Part shown: positions 6,917 through 12,415 of the stretch, piece after piece
Numbering within the stretch: the first letter of the stretch is position 1
Layout of the letters: each line of letters starts with the position of its first letter
From: Bacteroidales bacterium UBA1180
GTDB lineage: Bacteria; Bacteroidota; Bacteroidia; Bacteroidales; Paludibacteraceae
Reading direction: 5' to 3'
DNA length: 13,821 nucleotides
Assembly: GCA_002310195.1 (NCBI GenBank)
Contig: DBYS01000020.1
Location: 46,375-60,195 of the forward strand
Position numbers and translations under genes: made by a program
Notes under the pieces: model-generated
Seen by the model: the letters and a program-made list of their open reading frames with translations, nothing else
Databases searched by the model: none
Told to the model about the DNA's origin: nothing

Positions 6917-7477
6917 ATGAAACAGGTATATGCTATCCTGCTAATAGGGATGATTGCGCTTGGGGGCGCGGGAGCGATGCAAGCACAGGAACTGACGGAA
7001 ACGATTGTTCCGGCAGAGATGCAGTCGTCAGTCGTGGTAAAGAAAGGTAACACGTTCTACTGCGGCGATCAGCAAATGAACCGTGCGGCATACAAGCAGT
7101 TTCTGCAAGACGAGTGCCCGCAAGCCTACCAGCAGTACAAGCAAGGTCAGCAGTGTATGATTGCCGGTTGGGCATTGTTCGGAGGAGGATTAGTCTGCGC
7201 ATCATTCTGCGGGACAGGTTGGTTCGTCTCCGCATTTGGATCTTCAGCTACGCCACCCAGTCAGGACAATTCGGCGAGACATGCAAACAAAGCGTTTTTT
7301 GGCGGCTTATGTGTGTCGGCTGCTGCAGTTGTTGCATCTGTTCCGCTGCTATCGGTCGGGTATGTAAAGATGGACAACCGCAGCGTAAAGACCTACAACG
7401 AGCAATGTGCAAAGCAGAATGTTGAGCTGGCGTTCGGGCTGACCGGCAACGGTGTAAGTATGAGCGTGAGATTCTAA
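6917..7477 (+). CDS. secreted two-helix membrane protein, paralog A
   Basis: A 186-residue protein with a signal peptide ending MQA^QEL. The mature chain has a conserved block at about residues 47-84 (FYCGDQQMNRAAYKQFLQDE then CPQAYQQYKQGQQCM), a Gly-rich hydrophobic segment (about 82-108), a second one (about 127-150, ending SVPLLSVGY) and the end TGNGVSMSVRF. Cys49, Cys67, Cys80 and Cys164 are also present in paralog B (10632-11234), so two disulfides are possible. This type of protein is familiar from Bacteroidetes genomes, but I know of no function for it. It lies 17 bases after the previous stop. Confidence 0.75.
   Translation: MKQVYAILLIGMIALGGAGAMQAQELTETIVPAEMQSSVVVKKGNTFYCGDQQMNRAAYKQFLQDECPQAYQQYKQGQQCMIAGWALFGGGLVCASFCGTGWFVSAFGSSATPPSQDNSARHANKAFFGGLCVSAAAVVASVPLLSVGYVKMDNRSVKTYNEQCAKQNVELAFGLTGNGVSMSVRF
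7091..7171 (+). repeat. near-identical block shared by the two paralogs, copy A
   Basis: These 81 bases differ from 10836-10916 at nine positions by hand count. Eight of the differences are silent third-position changes, and one changes Ala to Ser. The proteins diverge strongly on both sides of this block. Confidence 0.85.
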
Positions 7478-7483
7478 TTAATT

Positions 7484-7503
7484 GTCAAATACCACCAACA
7501 ATT
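7484..7503 (+). repeat. recurring GTCAA...CAACAA leader (3)
   Basis: Reads gtcaaataccaccaacaatt, immediately before the ATG at 7504. Confidence 0.5.
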
Positions 7504-7983
7504 ATGAAGAAATACATATCACTTATACTGCTCATGATAGGAATGAGCGTATTGGTCGGCTGCAAGCCGAATGTGCCTGCGCAAGAAGAAACTGCGCGAC
7601 AACTGCTTATCGGAGAATGGAAAGTAGAAAAAGAAACGGTGACCAACGGTGACGGTTTTGGCGGAGTATTCACGCGTCAAGTGAATGACAATATGACGCT
7701 CAGTTTTACAGAGAGTTTTCTGCAGCCCGTATCGCCAACAGGATACTATCTTCCCGGGCCATATACCCTGCGACAGCAAGACAACGGCACATGGCTGCTG
7801 ACCGTAGAGGGTTACTATGACAGACCACGGAATCTGGATGGTGGGCGCTCACCGATCACCATCCACAAACTCACGCGAACCAACATGGAGTGGGAGTTTG
7901 AGTCCTATGGTGGCGACGAAGGCCCAGTGGTGTACTACCAGTATTTGAAAAAACTCAATTTGTCGGTCAACAATCAGCAATAG
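7504..7983 (+). CDS. lipocalin-like lipoprotein
   Basis: A 159-residue lipoprotein (LVGC, Cys20). Residues 33-43 (QLLIGEWKVEK) hold the G-x-W signature that opens lipocalin-like domains. Alternating beta strands follow (MTLSFTESFL, GYYLPGPYTLRQQDNGTWLL, TIHKLTRTNMEWEFES, VYYQYLKKL), which is the usual layout of Bacteroidetes lipocalin-like lipoproteins. The ligand is unknown. The next gene starts only four bases after the stop, so translation is probably coupled. Confidence 0.65.
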   Translation: MKKYISLILLMIGMSVLVGCKPNVPAQEETARQLLIGEWKVEKETVTNGDGFGGVFTRQVNDNMTLSFTESFLQPVSPTGYYLPGPYTLRQQDNGTWLLTVEGYYDRPRNLDGGRSPITIHKLTRTNMEWEFESYGGDEGPVVYYQYLKKLNLSVNNQQ

Positions 7984-7987
7984 GTAT

Positions 7988-8650
7988 ATGAAAAAGTATT
8001 TATTAGTTTGCCTACATATTGCAACTATCCTGCTCGCTATGTCGCAGAGCGGCATCATGTCGGCGCAGGAACAGATGCTGTCTGTCGGCGAGAGTGTATT
8101 TGAGCATCGGCTGGCCGGATGGGGACAGATCGGCGCATGTACACGTCTTGACTTGATAGGCACGGCCGGCGGTGGTAGTTATGACATCTCAGGCACCGGA
8201 GCACTCGGCATCGGTTATCAGTTGACATACGGCAAACTGTTGTTTACCACCGGCTTGGAGTTCGCGAGCATCAATTATAACCACCATTCAGGTGCCAGCT
8301 TGGGCCCCAGATACCCTCGGTCTATTATGCCTTACCGCCTTGGCTACTTACAGATACCGGCATTATTAGGCATGGAACTTCCTAACTGGTATTGGCTGCT
8401 CGGTGGAAAGTTCGGGTATGCAGTTATGCAAGCAGGCAATGATCCAGTTATCCCATGGCGCTATGGCCCTGCCGGAGAGATAGGTATGAACTTTGACCGA
8501 TGGTCGCAACCATGTATGCACTATAAGTTGGCACTCTTCGCCGAATGTGGATTGTTTGACTGGCGCGCATCATGGACACGATGGTTGAAAGAGGATTTTG
8601 AACTCGGTGTCAAGTTCACAGTCGCATATGACTTCAAGGACAAAAAATAG
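7988..8650 (+). CDS. outer-membrane beta-barrel protein
   Basis: A 220-residue protein with a signal peptide cleaved at MSA^QEQ (Gln27). The mature chain is a run of amphipathic strands with aromatic girdles and Gly-rich turns (GALGIGYQLTYGKLLFTTGL, LGYLQIPALLGMELP, WYWLLGGKFGYAVM) and ends in a strand (FELGVKFTVAYDF). This fits small Bacteroidetes outer-membrane porin-like barrels (PorT or OmpX-like), with about eight strands by eye. It could be the outer-membrane partner of the surrounding lipoproteins. The short basic tail KDKK after the last aromatic residue is unusual for a BAM substrate but is seen in this family. Confidence 0.75.
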   Translation: MKKYLLVCLHIATILLAMSQSGIMSAQEQMLSVGESVFEHRLAGWGQIGACTRLDLIGTAGGGSYDISGTGALGIGYQLTYGKLLFTTGLEFASINYNHHSGASLGPRYPRSIMPYRLGYLQIPALLGMELPNWYWLLGGKFGYAVMQAGNDPVIPWRYGPAGEIGMNFDRWSQPCMHYKLALFAECGLFDWRASWTRWLKEDFELGVKFTVAYDFKDKK

Positions 8651-8676
8651 ATGCAATAAGCAAACATATAAAGTAT

Positions 8677-9051
8677 ATGAAAAAGATTATCATTGCTCTG
8701 ATAGTGCTGGGCATCGGGTTGGCAGCATGTGAAAACGGTGGTGTCAATAGCAAGACGAGAGCACTCATCACCGAACCTACACTCACGGAGATGGAGATAA
8801 ATGCATGGCCGATGTCTCAGGAACCGACCCTTGCTCCGATGTACCGCGGACGATGGGAGGACAACGGGGCAACACAACTGTTCTCCACCGACCCGAACAT
8901 ACAAGGCATGACCATCGAAGGTTTCGAGTTTGAAGAGGGATACGAGTGCAAACTGATTGTGAAAGAGAGTTCGTACAAGAATCCTCCTACAGACTGTCGA
9001 AACCAGTGGTACAAGTTAGTAAAAGTAGTATCAAAGACAAAAGTCGAATGA
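8677..9051 (+). CDS. DUF4377-like lipoprotein
   Basis: A 124-residue lipoprotein (LAAC, Cys18). The C-terminal third (EGFEFEEGYECKLIVKESSY, then NPPTDCRNQWYKLVKVVSKT) matches my memory of the DUF4377 consensus, a small beta domain often found in lipoproteins and next to META/HslJ domains; I cannot confirm this without a search. Its TGA overlaps the next start codon (ATGA, 9048-9051), so the two genes are translationally coupled. Confidence 0.65.
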   Translation: MKKIIIALIVLGIGLAACENGGVNSKTRALITEPTLTEMEINAWPMSQEPTLAPMYRGRWEDNGATQLFSTDPNIQGMTIEGFEFEEGYECKLIVKESSYKNPPTDCRNQWYKLVKVVSKTKVE

Positions 9052-9269
9052 TAAAAAAACGAATTCTCAAACGGATCAATGCTGTTCTCGGGGCAGTAAT
9101 TGTCGGGTTGGCAGGAACAACGCTGACGAGTTGCGAACAGTTCGCAACGGATTATGGTGTGGAGCCGATCATTATTGACGATCCGCATGTGATAGCGCTG
9201 TATGGTGTGCCTTCGCCGAACTTGTCGGAGGAAACGGTCAGCGAGGCAGACACGGTCAACAATGATTAA
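9048..9269 (+). CDS. 73-residue lipoprotein with a leader like the 4557 gene
   Basis: I start it at the ATG that overlaps the previous stop by four bases. It has 73 residues with a lipobox ending at Cys29 (LTSC). The leader MIKKRILKRINAVLGAVIVG resembles that of the 4557 lipoprotein (basic start, L-x-x-INA, then a Gly-rich hydrophobic stretch). The mature chain is only about 45 residues: EQFATDYGVEP, then DDPHVIALYGVPSPN, then an acidic tail ending TVNND. The two YGV units echo EYGTP in the 4557 protein. This is the best candidate in the window for a short peptide-like substrate of the radical SAM enzyme, but that is inference from likeness and operon membership. Confidence 0.7.
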   Translation: MIKKRILKRINAVLGAVIVGLAGTTLTSCEQFATDYGVEPIIIDDPHVIALYGVPSPNLSEETVSEADTVNND

Positions 9270-9277
9270 ATTTTCAG

Positions 9278-9299
9278 GTCAACAATTACCAACAACATA
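9278..9299 (+). repeat. recurring GTCAA...CAACAA leader (4)
   Basis: Reads gtcaac, five bases, ccaacaacat, then a, directly before the ATG at 9300. It matches the 2668 copy at gtcaac and ccaacaacat with the same five-base spacing. Confidence 0.5.
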
Positions 9300-10580
9300 A
9301 TGAACACAATGAGAAATATCCTGTTCAGCGGGGTAGTGATAGGATTATGCGCTATCCTGTTCTGTCTGATCATGTTCGTGTCCTGTTCGGGCAACGGCGT
9401 GACGCAGCCCAAACGCTTGCAGTTCTCCTACAGCGAGCAGGAGCTGGTGCAGGGTTGCAACGATTTCAGTTTCGATCTGCTGGCACAAGCTGCCGAGAAC
9501 AGCAACGAGGAGAATATCATCCTCTCGCCGCTGTCGGCATCGATGCTCATAGGCATGCTGATGAACGGCGCGGACGGCGAGACACTCGAGCAGATACAAG
9601 AGATGCTCGGGTTTGACGATGATGCCTCGATAGAGGAGATCAATGCCTACTACCGCCAACTGATTGACGTGCTGCCGGCACTGGATCAGTACACGACCGT
9701 CCGCCTGGCCAACGGTATATGGGTGGCAGAGCGGTTCCCTGTCTTCGCCGAGTACATCGAAGCCTGCAAGAAGAGTTTCGATGCCGAGGCAAAGAACGTG
9801 CCGACATTCACGGATCAGAAAGTGATTGACGACATCAACCGCTTCGCGGCACAACACACGAACAACCTGATCAAGAAGATCATTGATCCAAGCATGGTGG
9901 ATGACAACACCGTGATGGCGCTGGCAAACGCACTATACTTCAAGGCAAAATGGCAGGATAAGTTCAAGGGAACCGACACACGCAAACAGACCTTCACTAC
10001 CCTGAGCGGACAGCAGATACAAACGGACATGATGCACCGTACAGACGAGATGACTTACGGTGAGAGTGAGGACTACCAGTTGGTAGAGTTGCCGTACAAA
10101 GGCGGTAAGTATTGCGCAGATATCATCCTGCCGGCAGAGGGGCTCGACATCCGCAGGTGGATTCAGGAGCTTGATGCCGAGCGTTGGCAGCAGATGCTGG
10201 GCAACACATTCCCTTTCCGCATGGAAGTGGAACTCGCGTTGCCTAAGTTCGCGCTGAAGTATGACCGCAAGCTGAACACCGACCTGCAAGCTTTAGGTAT
10301 GACCGATGCGTTCGGTAGCAGGGCGAACTTTTCGCACATGAGCAGCCATGGGGCATTCGTTGACCTGATCAAGCAATATTGCTTCATGCAGTTCGACGAA
10401 GAAGGTACGGAAGCTGCAGCAGTGACGATAGGTTTTATGAAAGATGCTGCTGATCCGGAGCCGATGGATCGCCGTAAGTTCATCGCCGACCGGCCGTTTG
10501 TGCTGATTATCCGCGAGCGCGACTACGGAACGATCCTATTCACCGCCATCATCGGCCATCCGGCGTGGGAGAAGCAGTGA
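9300..10580 (+). CDS. serpin lipoprotein (inhibitory type)
   Basis: A 426-residue serpin, close to the usual family length, with an N-terminal hydrophobic segment and likely lipid-modified Cys29 (FVSC). Family marks are the N-terminal LSPLSASMLIGMLMNGADGE, NALYFKAKW (residues 210-218) and the C-terminal IADRPFVLIIRERDYGTILF. The reactive-loop hinge EEGTEAAAVT (367-376) has Thr at P14 and small residues at P12-P10, which marks an inhibitor able to insert its loop, not a non-inhibitory serpin. Counting 17 residues from the first Glu puts P1 near Ala383, in the loop IGFMKDAADPEP; an elastase-like target is possible, but the exact bond is uncertain. It should act at the cell surface against host, competitor or self proteases. 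The second in-frame ATG at 9309 is an alternative start. Confidence 0.9.
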   Translation: MNTMRNILFSGVVIGLCAILFCLIMFVSCSGNGVTQPKRLQFSYSEQELVQGCNDFSFDLLAQAAENSNEENIILSPLSASMLIGMLMNGADGETLEQIQEMLGFDDDASIEEINAYYRQLIDVLPALDQYTTVRLANGIWVAERFPVFAEYIEACKKSFDAEAKNVPTFTDQKVIDDINRFAAQHTNNLIKKIIDPSMVDDNTVMALANALYFKAKWQDKFKGTDTRKQTFTTLSGQQIQTDMMHRTDEMTYGESEDYQLVELPYKGGKYCADIILPAEGLDIRRWIQELDAERWQQMLGNTFPFRMEVELALPKFALKYDRKLNTDLQALGMTDAFGSRANFSHMSSHGAFVDLIKQYCFMQFDEEGTEAAAVTIGFMKDAADPEPMDRRKFIADRPFVLIIRERDYGTILFTAIIGHPAWEKQ

Positions 10581-10594
10581 TCGCATTTGTGGTA

Positions 10595-10627
10595 CGGATT
10601 TTGTAGTGGTATCCGCAAAAACACTAC
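10595..10627 (+). other. possible H-type RNA pseudoknot before the 10632 start
   Basis: Two interleaved pairings are visible: cggat (10595-10599) with atccg (10611-10615), and gtagtg (10603-10608) with cactac (10622-10627). Their order makes an H-type pseudoknot with loops of 3, 2 and 6 bases, the last one A-rich (caaaaa). It ends four bases before the ATG. The stems are short enough to be chance. Confidence 0.3.
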
Positions 10628-10631
10628 CGCA

Positions 10632-11234
10632 ATGAAAAACAGTATAAGACTCATCCTGTTGTCAGGATTACTTCTGTTGGCTTGCAACGCAACGGTGCGG
10701 GCACAGGAACAGAGCTCTGCCGAGGAGCAGACAGTAACGCAAGAGCCGGCACTACAGCCGGCACAGAAGCGATCGGTGGTCATCAAGGACGGCGGCAAGT
10801 ACTACTGCGGCGATCTGCAGATGAACGGCGCGGCGTACAAGCAGTTTTTGCAAGACGAATGTCCGCAAGCCTACCAGCAGTACAAACAAGGCCAGCAATG
10901 TATGATCTCCGGCTGGGTACTCCTGGGCTTCGGTCTGGCAGGCGCTCCTACCTCGTTCATCGGATGGCTGGTGTCGGGATTCGGAGTAGTGATATCCGAT
11001 GTTGCCGACAAGGAGAAACCCGCTGACCCGAAGATGGTGGCGGAGAACAACAGCTTCTTCAGTCTGGGCGTGCTTGCCGGCGCGGCACTGATCAGTTCCG
11101 TACCGCTGCTGACAGTGGGCTACAAACGAATGAACAAGAGCGTGGATACCTACAACAGCCAATGCGTAGAGCCCGATGTGGAGCTTGCACTCGGACTGAC
11201 AGGCAACGGCGTAGGAATGACTATACGATTCTAA
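10632..11234 (+). CDS. secreted two-helix membrane protein, paralog B
   Basis: I start it at the ATG before MKNSIRLILL, rather than at an in-frame start at 10587 that would add 15 non-signal residues. The product is 200 residues. The signal can be read two ways: signal peptidase I cleavage at VRA^QEQ (Gln25), as in paralog A, or a lipobox LLAC at Cys18. The core block (YYCGDLQMNGAAYKQFLQDE onward), the four cysteines (59, 77, 90, 178), the two Gly-rich hydrophobic segments and the end TGNGVGMTIRF match paralog A (6917-7477). A Gln/Glu-rich linker of about 20 residues before the core is longer than in A. The radical SAM gene starts three bases after its stop, so the two are coupled. Confidence 0.75.
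   Translation: MKNSIRLILLSGLLLLACNATVRAQEQSSAEEQTVTQEPALQPAQKRSVVIKDGGKYYCGDLQMNGAAYKQFLQDECPQAYQQYKQGQQCMISGWVLLGFGLAGAPTSFIGWLVSGFGVVISDVADKEKPADPKMVAENNSFFSLGVLAGAALISSVPLLTVGYKRMNKSVDTYNSQCVEPDVELALGLTGNGVGMTIRF
10836..10916 (+). repeat. near-identical block shared by the two paralogs, copy B
   Basis: Partner of 7091-7171: nine differences in 81 bases, eight of them silent. Confidence 0.85.
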
Positions 11235-11237
11235 ACG

Positions 11238-12305
11238 ATGGATCTGAGAATACGACTGGCTTTGCGTCTCGAACGGTGGCGCAGGAAGAACCTGAAAGAG
11301 CTGCATCCGCTGCAGCAGCTGTTCTGGGAATCGACCTTGCGCTGCAACGTCCACTGCCTGCATTGCGGCAGCGACTGCGTGGCATCGGTCACAACGCCCG
11401 ACATGCCTGCAGAGGACTTCCTGCATGTGATCGACACCGAGGTGACGCCTCATGTCGATCCCCACAAAGTGATGGTGATCATATCCGGCGGCGAGCCGCT
11501 GATGCGCAAGGATCTGCCGCAGATAGGCCGCGCACTGTACGACCGCGGCTATCCGTGGGGTATGGTCACGAACGGTCTGGCACTGACGGAGGCACGGTTC
11601 CGCGAACTCCGGAAAGCCGGATTGCGCTCCATAACCGTATCGCTGGACGGCCTGGAGGAAGACCATGTGTGGCTCCGCCAGCACCCGCTGGCCTTCGAGG
11701 GCGCATGCCGGGCAATCAAGCTCTGTGCGGCAGAGAAGCGGCTGACGTGGGACGTAGTGACCTGCGCCAACCAGCGTACAATCGGTCATCTGCCGGCCAT
11801 ACGCGACCTGCTATGGAGCCTCGGCGTGCGCGACTGGCGCGTATTCGGCATCGATCCGATGGGGCGTGCGGCAGAGAACCCCGAACTGATCCTGACGGAC
11901 GAGCAGTTCCGCCAACTGATGGATTTCATCGCAGCCGAGCGGGCAGCCGGACGACATGTGTCGTACTCCTGCGAGGGGTATCTGGGCAGCTACGAGGGCA
12001 AGGTGCGCGACCATCTGTACCAGTGCGCCGCCGGACTGAGCGTAGCATCGATACTGATCGACGGCAGCATATCCGCCTGCACAAGCATACGCGGGAAGTA
12101 CTACCAGGGCAACATCTACAAAGACTCGTTCTGGGATGTGTGGGAGCACGGATTCAAGCCCTACCGCGACCGCAGCTGGATGCGCAAACTCGAGCCGTGC
12201 AAGGACTGCAAAGCCTTTGACTACTGCGAAGGCAACGGCATGCATCTTCGACGCGAAGACGGCAGCCTGATGCTGTGCCATCTTGACCGATTAGGACAAA
12301 AATAG
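11238..12305 (+). CDS. radical SAM/SPASM enzyme, rSAM/lipoprotein system
   Basis: A 355-residue cytoplasmic enzyme. The SAM-cluster motif is C36-x3-C40-x2-C43 (LRCNVHCLHCGSDC), followed by the SAM-binding GGEP (84-87) and a partial TIM barrel (MVTNGLAL, SITVSLDGLEEDH). The C-terminal SPASM-like region has Cys263, the GX4C at Cys281, then Cys321-x2-Cys324-x5-Cys330 and Cys347. The Cys expected four residues after Cys330 is replaced in EGNGMHLR, so one auxiliary cluster may be incompletely ligated by protein. Overall it matches my memory of TIGR04133, the enzyme of the rSAM/lipoprotein system, which is thought to modify a polypeptide. It is the last gene of the run and the only one without an export signal. 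Base composition is clearly more GC-rich than the lipoprotein genes upstream. Confidence 0.9.
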   Translation: MDLRIRLALRLERWRRKNLKELHPLQQLFWESTLRCNVHCLHCGSDCVASVTTPDMPAEDFLHVIDTEVTPHVDPHKVMVIISGGEPLMRKDLPQIGRALYDRGYPWGMVTNGLALTEARFRELRKAGLRSITVSLDGLEEDHVWLRQHPLAFEGACRAIKLCAAEKRLTWDVVTCANQRTIGHLPAIRDLLWSLGVRDWRVFGIDPMGRAAENPELILTDEQFRQLMDFIAAERAAGRHVSYSCEGYLGSYEGKVRDHLYQCAAGLSVASILIDGSISACTSIRGKYYQGNIYKDSFWDVWEHGFKPYRDRSWMRKLEPCKDCKAFDYCEGNGMHLRREDGSLMLCHLDRLGQK

Positions 12306-12325
12306 TATATTTTTGCCCTTAAATG

Positions 12326-12366
12326 AAAAAAAAATGACAAAACGCTTGCATTTGTCATTTTTTTTT
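12326..12366 (+). terminator. perfect 16-bp palindrome ending the operon
   Basis: The left arm (12326-12341: nine A, then TGACAAA) is perfectly complementary to the right arm (12351-12366: TTTGTCA, then nine T), with a nine-base loop. With A-runs on one side and T-runs on the other it has the form of a bidirectional intrinsic terminator. It begins 21 bases after the stop of the radical SAM gene. It also overlaps the gyrB promoter. Confidence 0.75.
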
Positions 12367-12376
12367 CGTATCTTTG
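12346..12376 (+). promoter_or_regulatory. gyrB promoter, overlapping the palindrome
   Basis: TTG at 12346-12348 (-33), 20 bases, then TATCTTTG at 12369-12376 (-7). The -33 box lies in the loop of the palindrome and the -7 box lies just beyond its right arm. Transcription should start near 12382, about 34 bases before the ATG. A second possible -7 box, TATTTTTG at 12308-12315, lies upstream of the palindrome but has a poor -33 partner. Confidence 0.75.
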
Positions 12377-12415
12377 TACGCTTTTTGGTATAACTGAAAA
12401 ATAACACACAAAATA

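Noticed and set aside
10752..11789. Open frame of 345 codons on the - strand
   Set aside because: It runs antisense across paralog B and the radical SAM gene; its Cys/His-rich product reflects the codon bias of the GC-rich + strand genes.
11162..12220. Open frame of 352 codons in another + frame
   Set aside because: An Arg-rich out-of-frame reading of the radical SAM gene with no domain or start context.
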